From VBAS01 sp964508655 (GTDB lineage: Bacteria > Bacteroidota > Bacteroidia > Chitinophagales > Chitinophagaceae), in assembly GCA_964508655.1 (NCBI GenBank), contig CAZDUO010000006.1, positions 10,151 to 74,150 on the forward strand: DNA of 64,000 nucleotides, given 5' to 3'. How positions within the stretch are numbered: position 1 is the stretch's first letter; every line of letters begins with the position of its first letter. The notes beneath the pieces are model-generated. The model had not been told where the DNA came from. It was given only the letters and a program-made list of their open reading frames with translations, and searched no databases. Shown here in pieces: positions 41,267 through 49,885 of the stretch. The position numbers were made by a program, and so were the translations under genes.

Positions 41267-42415
41267 TCAGGAAATGCTTTGCCTTTTGCGCTTGGTTTTT
41301 TTAGGAGATTCGACTGGGCCATCTCCATCATCAGCTACTGCCTGTTTACTCGTTTGCTTCAGATTTTGTTTCTGAGATTGTTCTTCGCTATTTTTTTCAG
41401 AGAGTGTTTGCCGGGTCACCCTTTTCATATCAGCGTCATATAGATTCAGTGATTTGAACTGTGGACTGGCTTCAATATATACCTTCACTTCCTTTCCACC
41501 AAGATCCATTGTTACTGATTGCCGGTTCCCTCTTTCAAGCGATTCCATCAATCTTTGCTTATTCTGTTCTGATTGCAATTCGTTGATGGGATATGAGGAG
41601 AGCACTGCTTTCAGATCATATCCATAATTCTGATGGAACTGTTTCATTTTGTAATTGCCGTTCGCATCTGTTTCCTTAAAATCAATCTGCAGCCAGGCAT
41701 TATATTTTTCCCCTTCCTTGTTGGTCATTTCTTTATGAATAGCCCGTCCACTCATTAGGTTGTACGCTTCTTTTAAAGTGGTATTATCAGCTTTGGGATT
41801 GACATAAAATGTTTGCTTAATTGCATCAGGATGCTTTTCACTTTGTAACATAAGAGAAAAACGGTTATAGAAATACATATCGCTTTCCTCTGATTTTTTG
41901 AAATGAAGAGTTGACACTGTCTGATCCTTTCCATAATCTTTTTGAAAGGTCAATGTAAATTGTGCCTCCTGTTTTTGCATTTTTTCTTTCAATAGTTCAT
42001 TCAACTCTTCACCAAATCCTGTGTTTCGTAATTGTTTACTGAGGTAGTCATAGTTTTTTTCATTCATGGTTGACAGATTTTTTGTTTGATAATTTTGTTT
42101 CTCCTCTGCATTGCGAGTGGCAGCTTCCGTTGCGACGCTCCGTTTATCGTTCAGTTCTTTGCTCAGCTTTTCCGCATAAGGAATTTGTTTTAGTAGTTCA
42201 TCAACCGACCGGGCATAGATGACTTTATAATCATCATATTCGCTGATATTGTTATCAGAGAATTCATGCGCCTCATCACTTCTTTTAAAAAAATACATTT
42301 CATTTGATTCCAGAAAATAAGTAATGGTATTATAAGCAATCCAGTGTTCATTTTTCAAAAAGGCAAGATGGGCTATTGCCAGCAGCTCATCCGATATAAC
42401 ATGCTCCCTGTTCAT
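41267..42415 (-). CDS. Mobile-element protein of unknown function, 382 residues
   Basis: No catalytic motif is recognised. The N-terminal 100 residues are acidic. The middle (QAEFTL-like FTLTFQKDYGKDQTVSTLHFKKS.. and PKADNTTLKEAYNLMSGRAIHKEMTNKEGEKYNAW) resembles DUF3945-like proteins carried by Bacteroidota conjugative elements. The C-terminus is lysine and glutamine rich (KKTKRKRQS), as in nucleic-acid-binding tails. It overlaps the upstream gene by 4 bases. Confidence 0.6.
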   Translation of the reverse strand: MNREHVISDELLAIAHLAFLKNEHWIAYNTITYFLESNEMYFFKRSDEAHEFSDNNISEYDDYKVIYARSVDELLKQIPYAEKLSKELNDKRSVATEAATRNAEEKQNYQTKNLSTMNEKNYDYLSKQLRNTGFGEELNELLKEKMQKQEAQFTLTFQKDYGKDQTVSTLHFKKSEESDMYFYNRFSLMLQSEKHPDAIKQTFYVNPKADNTTLKEAYNLMSGRAIHKEMTNKEGEKYNAWLQIDFKETDANGNYKMKQFHQNYGYDLKAVLSSYPINELQSEQNKQRLMESLERGNRQSVTMDLGGKEVKVYIEASPQFKSLNLYDADMKRVTRQTLSEKNSEEQSQKQNLKQTSKQAVADDGDGPVESPKKTKRKRQSIS

Positions 42416-43017
42416 TTCGTTTCCGTGCCCGAGTCCGTAGTCACTTTTTTTTTAACGACTTCATAAGCCTGATCCGCCGTAAGCGTCTGGCCATCCTTAA
42501 CTGCTACCTCCAGCTTAGCTTCATATTTTTCTCTTAATGATTTTTCATCTTTAATAAATCTTTCCCATTCTTCTTCAGGCCAATGTTTAAATATGAGCAG
42601 TTTGGCAATTTCTCTTCCCCTTCCTTTTTTATTCATTAGCTGCATCAAATCATCGTCGGCATCTTTAATCAGATGATCCTGACTCTTATCAGCCTTTCCG
42701 GTGCTGAATTGTTCGCGTAGTTCCTCTGCTTTGATAATTTTGCCTTCTAACTCTCTGGTGTTAATGCCACCAATGATCAGTTCAGGTATCGGAATATGTC
42801 TAATTCCAAGATGATATTGAGTAAGAACAAAATTTTGCTGATAGTTCTTTTCAAAGAACAATACATACATTAGCTGGTCATCAGAAATTTGCTTTGCGTG
42901 ATAAATAGTAAAGGTATTCTGATTGCCTGCTTTGGAAAAGTCAACTTCTGACACAAGCGTTTCAAAGCCGAGCGATAATAATTGGTCTTTTAATTGCATT
43001 GTATTTTTTTCAGTCAT
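42412..43017 (-). CDS. Mobile-element protein of unknown function, 201 residues
   Basis: A soluble, charged protein. The first half (QLLSLGFETLVSEVDFSKAGNQNTFTIYHAK..) looks like an alpha/beta domain. The second half is helical and rich in lysine and glutamate. The start is set at ATG 43017; an in-frame TTG lies upstream. It is linked by ATGA overlap to the 382-residue gene and follows traN, so it probably belongs to the transfer operon. I recognise no family with confidence. Confidence 0.55.
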   Translation of the reverse strand: MTEKNTMQLKDQLLSLGFETLVSEVDFSKAGNQNTFTIYHAKQISDDQLMYVLFFEKNYQQNFVLTQYHLGIRHIPIPELIIGGINTRELEGKIIKAEELREQFSTGKADKSQDHLIKDADDDLMQLMNKKGRGREIAKLLIFKHWPEEEWERFIKDEKSLREKYEAKLEVAVKDGQTLTADQAYEVVKKKVTTDSGTETK

Positions 43018-43048
43018 AACAGGGAGTTTTTCCAAAGCTAACCCAAGT

Positions 43049-43816
43049 TTATTTCAGGTCGGGCAAGGGGATAGCTTTGATAATTCTATTATTATTCACT
43101 TTCATAAGCAAATGCCGGCCGCCATTTTTCTCCATGAGTTGAATGGCAAAATACTTTGCATCAGGGATAGTAAACTTTTCCAAAGCCACTACGATCATGG
43201 AAAAATCGCAGGCTTTTACCTGCCTGGAATTGCCTGAAATATGCAGGGGTATCAGTTCATTTTCCTGTGCTGCTGTACGTTTACTTTTCTTTTTATCCCG
43301 GATATAGAATTTAAGTAAATCAATATCATAATCAATCGGGCTATGATTGCACAGTAGAATCTGGAAGTACATTACATTCTCTTTAATGTAGATGCCGGTC
43401 ACACTGGCATTCATGTCCCATTTACGATCACGCATCCCCCACATAGTGCGGTGGTTATCCAGGATTCCATTAGCATAAGTTGCAATTGTAGTTTTTTTCA
43501 ATTCCGGCAAATTATAAACCCAATTCTCCGGCTGATCAGCATAGACAACCTTGAAGGAATATACTGATCCATCACCTGTAACCACGCTTAGATTTGTTTC
43601 AGGGAATTTGGCTGAAGCGGCTTTGACCAATAGGATATTTTCAGCTTCTTTTATTGGCTGTACCAATACATCTTTTGTTCCTCTGTCCACATGACGGATA
43701 GGAAAGGGAAAGATAAGGCTTGTGGTTTTGTCGGTTGAAATTTGCAGGGAAGACGATTGCGCAATAGCTGAAACAAAGATCCAGCATCCGCAAATCAAGC
43801 ACATCAATTGTTTCAT
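43049..43816 (-). CDS. traN: Conjugative transposon protein TraN
   Basis: This 255-residue protein has a signal peptide (CLICGCWIFVSAIAQ). It has the DUF4138 pattern of CTnDOT TraN: an N-terminal extended region with TTSLIFPFPIRHVDRGTKDVL and a later stretch LLCNHSPIDYDIDLLKFYIRDKKKSKRTAAQE. It is thought to be the VirB9-like outer part of the mating channel. It lies 25 bases after traM in the usual order. Confidence 0.85.
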   Translation of the reverse strand: MKQLMCLICGCWIFVSAIAQSSSLQISTDKTTSLIFPFPIRHVDRGTKDVLVQPIKEAENILLVKAASAKFPETNLSVVTGDGSVYSFKVVYADQPENWVYNLPELKKTTIATYANGILDNHRTMWGMRDRKWDMNASVTGIYIKENVMYFQILLCNHSPIDYDIDLLKFYIRDKKKSKRTAAQENELIPLHISGNSRQVKACDFSMIVVALEKFTIPDAKYFAIQLMEKNGGRHLLMKVNNNRIIKAIPLPDLK

Positions 43817-43841
43817 GTTTTTTAGTTTTAATAGTTAAGAA

Positions 43842-45089
43842 TTATTGTTGAGTAGATTTATTGAGCAGAAAAACCTTGTATCCGGCCTTTACCATTACTT
43901 TTATCAACTTTACCTTTTTTGTTAATAAAGATTTGATAGTGTTGATCCCTGCTGAAGTTGCCTGCGCTTTAAGTGAAGGATCAAGAGTTGTCAGCTCCAT
44001 CATTTGTAAGCTATTGTCGGCAGACTGCTTCGCAACGTCACGGGTTATGGCGCCGGGAATATAAATTCCGGCCAGCCCATCCATATCATGTAATTCCATT
44101 TTTACATTATATAAATTGCTTCCGCTCCTGATCGAATTTATTTCTACTTCGAGTCTTTCGCCATTCAGGCCAACTGCGCCGTAGATAAAATTGCCCGCAG
44201 GAATTTTTTGATTATTAATAAACATATCCTGCAATAACCGGAGTTTGATTATACCTCCATTCACCAGGACCTGGTTTTCATTCACGACTGCTTCAATGGC
44301 ATTGTTTGATTTTAGTTCTGTTTCATTTTCTATTCCATAAAAGCCATTGACCGTAGAATCACCATCAGCCCTGTTTGACACTTTCATTGCGTTGGCAGTT
44401 TGCAATAATGATTTTTCTTTTATTCTTTCTTTGACTCTTTCCGGGTGCTGAATATCGAGTATCTTATCCATCACAGATGAAACTTGTTTCATTTCAGGAT
44501 CTTCGTTATTACCGCTATTCATCATGTTTATCATACCCTCTAGTCTGTTCACCTCATTTGAAAAAACGGGGTCAGTATTATTCTTGGCATAGCTTTCCGG
44601 CTCTTTATAAGAGGTCGTTGAATTTTTATTTAACTCTTTTTGCAGCAATGATAATTTTTGCATGACCTGATCTTCCGGATTTATCATTGATTTTTCATAA
44701 GGAGAAATATTCAGCCGCTGATTAAATTTGGTTGCAGTATTCTGCGTGAGTTCTTCCAGTTCATTTGTAAAAGGCTCCCTGTTTTCCGTTTTCTCCTTAT
44801 AGTAAGGATCACTCCGCATCCATTCGGCCAGCTTTGCAGAATCTTTATCCGCCTTGTCATAAAAGCTGAGCTTGTCCAGCGATTTATCTTCTTTCAAGTT
44901 GGCTTCGGGTAATTTCAGATTAAGCCCATTTATAGAAACAGATTTTTCTTTTTTAATACTGCCTCCTCCCATAGCATAAAAGGCAAGAGTCAGAAAGGGT
45001 ATTACAAGCACAGGTAATACCAGCATCATTTTTCTTTTTCGTCCCGCATTCAGGCGGGACGATTGGTTCACTTTGTTCATACGCTTCAT
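43842..45089 (-). CDS. traM: Conjugative transposon protein TraM
   Basis: This 415-residue inner-membrane protein has one N-terminal helix (KMMLVLPVLVIPFLTLAFYAM). A long helical linker and a C-terminal VirB10-like domain follow (VLVNGGIIKLRLLQDMFINNQKIPAGNFIYGAV). Just before the helix, QSSRLNAGRKR contains a peptide encoded by a palindrome (45040-45061). It overlaps traL by 4 bases. Confidence 0.88.
   Translation of the reverse strand: MKRMNKVNQSSRLNAGRKRKMMLVLPVLVIPFLTLAFYAMGGGSIKKEKSVSINGLNLKLPEANLKEDKSLDKLSFYDKADKDSAKLAEWMRSDPYYKEKTENREPFTNELEELTQNTATKFNQRLNISPYEKSMINPEDQVMQKLSLLQKELNKNSTTSYKEPESYAKNNTDPVFSNEVNRLEGMINMMNSGNNEDPEMKQVSSVMDKILDIQHPERVKERIKEKSLLQTANAMKVSNRADGDSTVNGFYGIENETELKSNNAIEAVVNENQVLVNGGIIKLRLLQDMFINNQKIPAGNFIYGAVGLNGERLEVEINSIRSGSNLYNVKMELHDMDGLAGIYIPGAITRDVAKQSADNSLQMMELTTLDPSLKAQATSAGINTIKSLLTKKVKLIKVMVKAGYKVFLLNKSTQQ
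45040..45061. repeat. Palindrome inside traM
   Basis: CGTCCCGC (45040-45047) and GCGGGACG (45054-45061) form a perfect 8-base stem with a 6-base loop, translated in frame as SSRLNAGR. Confidence 0.7.
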
Positions 45090-45544
45090 TTTATTTTATG
45101 TGAATGATAAATTTGTTCCAATATTTTAATGCTGTCCATTAAACCAGGACGGATCGGATGTCCAAGACTATCCATAGAATGTTTGTATTCCTGTATCTCG
45201 CGGTACATCTCATCGGTGATATAATTTTCAGGCTCATTGATCTCACTTCCTGTTTTATCGAAATGCTTCGGACTATTCATTTGTTTTACTTCAATGGGTA
45301 CTTGTTTTTTATCTGTGCCAAAGATTGCATGAGTGATCAGGTAGATACTGAAACCGCCGCCAAGCAGACAGAAAACAACCAATACGGTCTTTAATTTTCT
45401 TGCCGGTATTTTAGAAATATATTTGTTCATGGTATTGGCAAATTTTGTTTGTAACCAGATTCCTGCTGCTGCAATCTTTCCTGCTGCTTTATCTGTCCAT
45501 TGATAATTCCTTGGTTCTTTATTTTTCTTTCTTCGATACATCAT
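45086..45544 (-). CDS. TraL-like inner-membrane transfer protein
   Basis: This 152-residue protein has one helix (TVLVVFCLLGGGFSIYLITHAIF) and an acidic C-terminus. It occupies the position of TraL (DUF3989) between traK and traM but is longer than the usual ~100 residues. I start at the ATG 45544; longer frames would translate the palindromic element upstream. An in-frame ATG at 45541 is equally possible. Confidence 0.65.
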   Translation of the reverse strand: MMYRRKKNKEPRNYQWTDKAAGKIAAAGIWLQTKFANTMNKYISKIPARKLKTVLVVFCLLGGGFSIYLITHAIFGTDKKQVPIEVKQMNSPKHFDKTGSEINEPENYITDEMYREIQEYKHSMDSLGHPIRPGLMDSIKILEQIYHSHKIK

Positions 45545-45555
45545 GACTCTTTTAA

Positions 45556-45590
45556 CCCCTCTCCTTCGGAGAGGGATTGGGGTGAGGCTA
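45556..45590. repeat. Palindromic element at the traK-traL junction
   Basis: CCCCTCTCC, TTCGG, AGAGGG then ATTGGGGTGAGGCTA fill the gap between traL and traK. The traK stop (TAG on the minus strand) is formed by the element edge. Confidence 0.8.
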
Positions 45591-46205
45591 TCGGTTTTGA
45601 ATATTGATGTCTTTATTTTCCAGTGTTCTCCAGCGTTCAATCAGGAAGCCATGCGAATTATTATCGCTTCTTGATACATTTCTTAAATATCCTTCTGTGA
45701 TCAAACTGCGGGTGACAGTCGTTGTCGGCCGGATGATCTTTTGTTGTCCTTTGTACCGGAAATAAAAAGGAAAGCTATCCGTATTAATCATTATACTGTC
45801 CGGTTGTATTTCCTGGCTGATATTCCCTGAAATGAGATTGGAGTAATAACCATTTTCCTTAAGGTTATCATATTGCTGTTTAGCAGATGCATCTGCGAGA
45901 TACAGGGCTTTTGTAATATTAGCTTGTATTACCTTATCGTCCGGGTCCATTGTGAAGAAATAATGATGAAACATTTTTACATGATCCCTGGCTTCAACAG
46001 GTATGTTATCTTTCCTGTCTGCTGAATAGGCTTCCAGTGCTTTTCCATTGGCGAGAATATAAATTCGTTGCTGCACCCGCTCAGCTAATTGATAGCTTTT
46101 ATAAGAAACTATTACAGAAATGATAATACAGCCTGCCATGAAAGCAATGGAAAATAGTCGTACATGCCGGAAAGCAGTGTCTATATTTTTTGTCTTCTTA
46201 AACAT
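45588..46205 (-). CDS. traK: Conjugative transposon protein TraK
   Basis: This 205-residue VirB8-like protein has the TraK N-terminus (MFKKTKNIDTAFRHVRLFSIAFMAGCIIISVIVSYKSYQLAERVQQRIYILANGKA). The periplasmic domain ends with LIERWRTLENKDINIQNR. The start at 46205 overlaps the end of traJ by 8 bases. Its stop codon is the first codon of a palindromic element. Confidence 0.9.
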   Translation of the reverse strand: MFKKTKNIDTAFRHVRLFSIAFMAGCIIISVIVSYKSYQLAERVQQRIYILANGKALEAYSADRKDNIPVEARDHVKMFHHYFFTMDPDDKVIQANITKALYLADASAKQQYDNLKENGYYSNLISGNISQEIQPDSIMINTDSFPFYFRYKGQQKIIRPTTTVTRSLITEGYLRNVSRSDNNSHGFLIERWRTLENKDINIQNR

Positions 46206-47361
46206 TTTTTTTGCCTGAGATTTTATCTTTAAAATATCCGCCCGATGCGCCACTGTCAGCCATGCTATTGGTGATCTTGTTGTAAGCACCGCCTAATGCA
46301 TCTTTAGTCATAGAAACTGAGCCGGCAACTGTTGAACGGGTTGACATGCTCATGATATTGGTGACTTTTTGTAATAAAGCATTGCCTCCACCTGCATGAA
46401 TGATATAATTAGCTACGGATGGAACCGTGAAATAGCCGATAATTCCTATGATCATAAATATTAAATATGCTGTGTCGGTTGAGCTGAAAAATGTATCTCC
46501 ATTGGTAGCGATCTGGTGCAGGTCTTCTTTCAGCATATTCTCCTGGATTTTGCCCATGATACCACCGAAAATATTTGCAACCGGCAGCCATAAAAAAATA
46601 TTGAGATAACGGGCTATCCAGACAGTCAGGGTATGCTGAAATCCATCAAAGACAGCAATGCCAAATACCAACGGGCCGAGTATGCCAAGAACAATCATAT
46701 AGAATGTTCGAATGGTGTTAATACAAAGAGCAGCGGCCTCAAACAGCACTTTTAATACTTCGGCCATCCATTGTTTTATCGAATTGCGGAAATTGTAAGA
46801 GAATTTCGCGAAAGCGAACTTTATATCATTGCCGATGCTTTTGAGCCACCCTTCGCTTTTATCTCCATAATTATATTTATACCATTTGTCCCGGTCGCCA
46901 CTACCAGAAGGGCCGACATACATTTGCCAGTAAGCAGTAGTTTTAATGGCCTCCTCTTTCATTTTTAGTAACTGGGCGACAGCTTTATCAGAATCTGTCA
47001 CCATCTGTGCTGTTGCTGTAACCGTAGGCTTCATTACCCCATTGATCATTGCCAGCACAGAGGGAAATATGAGTACTGCAAATCCCAACACAAACGGACG
47101 GAACAGCGGATAAAAATCTACTGGTTCTGCCCTGGCAATATGCCCCCATACTCTTGCAGCGATATACCAGGTAGCAGCAAAACCGGCGATACCCCTGCCT
47201 ACTCCGATCAGGCGGCTGCATAACGGCATCATGTCATCATAAAGTTGATCGAGCACTTCATTCAAACTTCTTATTCGGTTCGCCGCTCCTTGCGCTTCTG
47301 CCAAGTGAGGAATTATTAAAATAATAAAAGCAATACTTAAAATCCGTACACACATTTTCAT
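46198..47361 (-). CDS. traJ: Conjugative transposon protein TraJ
   Basis: This 387-residue polytopic protein is VirB6-like and forms part of the inner-membrane channel. A signal-like first helix is followed by LIGVGRGIAGFAATWYIAARVWGHIARAEPVDFYPLFRPFVLGF, the TraJ hallmark. Further helices include FYMIVLGILGPLVFGIAVFDGF and AYLIFMIIGIIGYFTVPSVANYI. Two in-frame ATGs (47361 and 47355) are possible. Confidence 0.92.
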   Translation of the reverse strand: MKMCVRILSIAFIILIIPHLAEAQGAANRIRSLNEVLDQLYDDMMPLCSRLIGVGRGIAGFAATWYIAARVWGHIARAEPVDFYPLFRPFVLGFAVLIFPSVLAMINGVMKPTVTATAQMVTDSDKAVAQLLKMKEEAIKTTAYWQMYVGPSGSGDRDKWYKYNYGDKSEGWLKSIGNDIKFAFAKFSYNFRNSIKQWMAEVLKVLFEAAALCINTIRTFYMIVLGILGPLVFGIAVFDGFQHTLTVWIARYLNIFLWLPVANIFGGIMGKIQENMLKEDLHQIATNGDTFFSSTDTAYLIFMIIGIIGYFTVPSVANYIIHAGGGNALLQKVTNIMSMSTRSTVAGSVSMTKDALGGAYNKITNSMADSGASGGYFKDKISGKKNV

Positions 47362-47380
47362 ACATCACTGTTTTAAAGTC

Positions 47381-47413
47381 TCCCTCCACCGGAGGGAGAT
47401 TTAGAGGGAGGCC
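47381..47413. repeat. Palindromic element between traJ and the TraI-like genes
   Basis: TCCCTCC, ACC, GGAGGGA then GATTTAGAGGGAGGCC covers most of the 52-base gap and ends at the stop codon of the upstream gene. Confidence 0.7.
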
Positions 47414-48034
47414 TCAATAGCCAAGAATCTTTCTTGACATATCAATTTCTGTTTGTTCACTTTTTCTTTGCAAGGACAAATAAGCTGTACTGCTGTTAAA
47501 GTCCTGCAGAAATGAAAACTGGTCTTCGATGCGATCATATATTTTATCAATAGCCTGCATGCGTTCATCATCTGACATGCGGAGTTGTCCGGACGTAATA
47601 ACCATAAATAGTTCATCAAGGTTCTTGATACTTTCATTAAAAAGGTTGGAATATACCTTCGCGATATAATTTATTTCCTGCGGAGTGAAAGTGCCATCAT
47701 CTTTGAATTGCTGAAAGGCCTTTTTGTATTGTTTAACGATCAGCAACTGATAGTTGATGATATCAGCAATCCGCTTGTATTTCTTTACAACCGGGCTTAC
47801 CTCCATCAAAGCATCAAGAAAATTTTTGTGAAGGTTGAAATTGCCTGATGAAATATCCTTAATGGTAGTATATCCTTTGTTGATGATTTTCCAGCCATCA
47901 TACATATCCTGCAATAATTTTTTGAACTGTGTCAATTTCTCCCAATTCAACAACAATTGCTGCGCTTCCTGTGATTGTGAATAGACAAGCTGGCATTGAA
48001 ACGAAATGATCAGTATTACAATTAGTTTTTTCAT
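47414..48034 (-). CDS. TraI-like transfer protein, third copy
   Basis: This 206-residue secreted protein has a signal peptide (IVILIISFQCQLVYSQ) followed by a helical domain. Its second half (FTPQEINYIAKVYSNLFNESIKNLDELFMVITSGQLRMSDDERMQAIDKIYDRI) aligns closely with the two genes upstream. The C-terminus is EQTEIDMSRKILGY. It overlaps the second copy by 4 bases (ATGA). It is probably a VirB5/TrbJ-like pilus-tip or adhesion component, by analogy with TraI. Confidence 0.65.
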   Translation of the reverse strand: MKKLIVILIISFQCQLVYSQSQEAQQLLLNWEKLTQFKKLLQDMYDGWKIINKGYTTIKDISSGNFNLHKNFLDALMEVSPVVKKYKRIADIINYQLLIVKQYKKAFQQFKDDGTFTPQEINYIAKVYSNLFNESIKNLDELFMVITSGQLRMSDDERMQAIDKIYDRIEDQFSFLQDFNSSTAYLSLQRKSEQTEIDMSRKILGY

Positions 48035-48687
48035 CTTATCCCATTGATTGTTTTAGAATAGTTTAATTCGGTTTGTGCTGTTAGACGCTGGATAGCTAAT
48101 ACACTCATTTCATTACTGAATGAAGAAGTGAATGCTGATTTATCCTGCATGTCGAGATATATTTTCCCGATTCGTTTGATCCTTTCATCATCCGTCATCC
48201 GATAGCTATCGGATTCCAGTTCACCTGAAGTAATTACCAGCATCAGTTCATCAATATTTTTTAAGCATTCGTTCAGCAGGTTATCAAATACTTTTTTGCA
48301 GTAGTCCAATTCTTCATTTGTGAATTGGCCGGATTCTCTGACAGCAGCCAGGGCTTGTTTAGTAGATTTGATTATGCGAAGCTGGCAGGCAATAATATCT
48401 GCAACTTTAGCCCAACTCCTGATTTTCGGATTAACCACTTTTAGTGAATCAATGAATCCAAGATGAAGGTGGAAATCGCCGTTCTTTATATCCCGTATCG
48501 TATGCAAACCGTCCGACACGATCTTATACCCTTTTTGAGCATATTCGATATAAACCTGGTTGGCAGCAATTTGTTCCATCAGCCGTTTGATTGCAGTCTT
48601 TTTTTGCTGTGTCCATTCTTCCCAGGTCTGCGCATTCGTACTAATAGTAAGAGTGAACAATGATAGCATTACTAAAATCTTCCTCAT
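48031..48687 (-). CDS. TraI-like transfer protein, second copy
   Basis: This 218-residue secreted protein (signal peptide ending TISTNAQ) is a paralogue of its neighbours. The aligned stretch reads ITSGELESDSYRMTDDERI, where the third copy has ITSGQLRMSDDERM. The extra ESDSY is encoded by an 18-base palindrome. The C-terminus, TELNYSKTINGIR, matches the family end. The role is inferred from TraI. Confidence 0.65.
   Translation of the reverse strand: MRKILVMLSLFTLTISTNAQTWEEWTQQKKTAIKRLMEQIAANQVYIEYAQKGYKIVSDGLHTIRDIKNGDFHLHLGFIDSLKVVNPKIRSWAKVADIIACQLRIIKSTKQALAAVRESGQFTNEELDYCKKVFDNLLNECLKNIDELMLVITSGELESDSYRMTDDERIKRIGKIYLDMQDKSAFTSSFSNEMSVLAIQRLTAQTELNYSKTINGIR
48197..48214. repeat. 18-base palindrome inserted in a TraI-like gene
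   Basis: ATCCGATAGCTATCGGAT is a perfect palindrome. The neighbouring paralogue lacks it at the equivalent position. Its core recurs in the phosphatase gene at 9695. Confidence 0.85.
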
Positions 48688-48725
48688 ATCATTTGCACAT
48701 TTTCAAATTTGCTAATTAGCCATTC

Positions 48726-49400
48726 TTATAGACCGTACAGTTTTTTGACATAATCAATATCTCCCTGTTCAGTTGCTCTTTGCAGCGAGATCATTTTGTT
48801 TTCTTCGTTGAACTCTTTTAAATCCATCAATGTTTGTTCTACATTTCCAGCGACCGCATCAATAATCTCTAATCTTTTTGCATCACTCATTTGTGTAACA
48901 AAAGCATTCACGACGAGGAATAGCTGATCAATGTTTTTCCCGCTCTCTTCCATCATGCCGGCGTAAACGCCAAACATATAATCCAGTTCATCCTGCGTAA
49001 AGTTTTTATCCTGCCTGAACAAAGCCCATGCTGCCTTATACTCATTGACGATCTGAACCTGCTGTTCAATTATGTCTTTTACCCGCTGGTAATAGGTCAG
49101 CGCTGTTTTCACTTTTCGCAATTCCTCAAAGTAATCTGCATAGAGTTTACGCTGCTTTTCCACCCAGTCACTGATCTGATCAAGATGCAGTTTGGACATG
49201 GTATTCTCAATGGTCTTTTGCGTATTCTGCAGCCAGATGGTTTTATTCTGCAACCTCTGTATTTTCAGGTCAACTGCAATGATCACTTTTTTGATGCCTT
49301 CTTTGATAACCTCAGCAATCGGAATCTGCGCCTCTGTTTTTTGTACCGGTATCAGCATACAGCACAGCGACAATCCTGCAATGGCTAATAGTTTTTTCAT
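48726..49400 (-). CDS. traI: Conjugative transposon protein TraI (DUF4141)
   Basis: This 224-residue protein has a signal peptide (GLSLCCMLIPVQKTEAQ). The DUF4141 signature follows: IQRLQNKTIWLQNTQKTIENTMSKLHLDQISDWVEKQRKLYADYFEELRKVK. It is the member of the three paralogues most like CTnDOT TraI. A TrbJ/VirB5-like function at the mating channel is inferred. It overlaps the upstream lipoprotein gene by 4 bases. Confidence 0.85.
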   Translation of the reverse strand: MKKLLAIAGLSLCCMLIPVQKTEAQIPIAEVIKEGIKKVIIAVDLKIQRLQNKTIWLQNTQKTIENTMSKLHLDQISDWVEKQRKLYADYFEELRKVKTALTYYQRVKDIIEQQVQIVNEYKAAWALFRQDKNFTQDELDYMFGVYAGMMEESGKNIDQLFLVVNAFVTQMSDAKRLEIIDAVAGNVEQTLMDLKEFNEENKMISLQRATEQGDIDYVKKLYGL

Positions 49401-49777
49401 AGTTTCTGATATTTTACGGGTCCATTAAATAAGAGTTTCCGTTTTGCATCAAATGAGTAGAGGTCGCCGGTTTCGGTCTCCTGTAATAGTTTATGAACGC
49501 TGTTATAAACCCCGGAGGTAACAGATCGTTTGTATTCGGGTTCAATCGCTGAACCATCCAGCACCCTTTCATATTTCCACTTTCTTACAATTCTATATTC
49601 ATTTGATGATTGATTTTGCAGCGTTATAATCAAGGTGTCGTACTCTTTACCAAATTCAAGCTGCGAGAAACGGATATAGGTGCCGGGCATAAATTCTTTT
49701 ACTTCATCTTTCATTATTGAATGGCAGGAAGTAAGCACTAACAACATTGCGATGTGTAATACAAAAATAATTTTCAT
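49397..49777 (-). CDS. Small lipoprotein of the transfer operon
   Basis: This 126-residue protein has a lipobox (LLVLTSCHS) and a mature part with no recognised motif. The ATG at 49777 gives MKIIFVLHIAM; another lies 2 codons upstream. Its position between traG and traI suggests an envelope part of the channel, or an entry-exclusion lipoprotein; both are inferences. Confidence 0.6.
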   Translation of the reverse strand: MKIIFVLHIAMLLVLTSCHSIMKDEVKEFMPGTYIRFSQLEFGKEYDTLIITLQNQSSNEYRIVRKWKYERVLDGSAIEPEYKRSVTSGVYNSVHKLLQETETGDLYSFDAKRKLLFNGPVKYQKL

Positions 49778-49791
49778 AATCATTTTTTAAT

Positions 49792-49885
49792 TTCTTTGCG
49801 CTCTTAGCGGTCCTTAGGTTCTTTGCGTTACTATTTTCGTTTCTTTTTTTGTATCGCAAAGGGCGCCAGGGATTCGCAAAGAACG
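49792..49885. repeat. TTTGCG/CGCAAA inverted repeats between traG and the lipoprotein gene
   Basis: TTCTTTGCG occurs at 49792 and 49819, and CGCAAA at 49855 and 49875. The copies face each other across the gap and could fold into a long hairpin. Confidence 0.5.

Noticed and set aside
42412..43017. TraO or TraP assignment for the gene after traN
   Set aside because: The position fits but the sequence shows no signal peptide, membrane helix or motif of those families.
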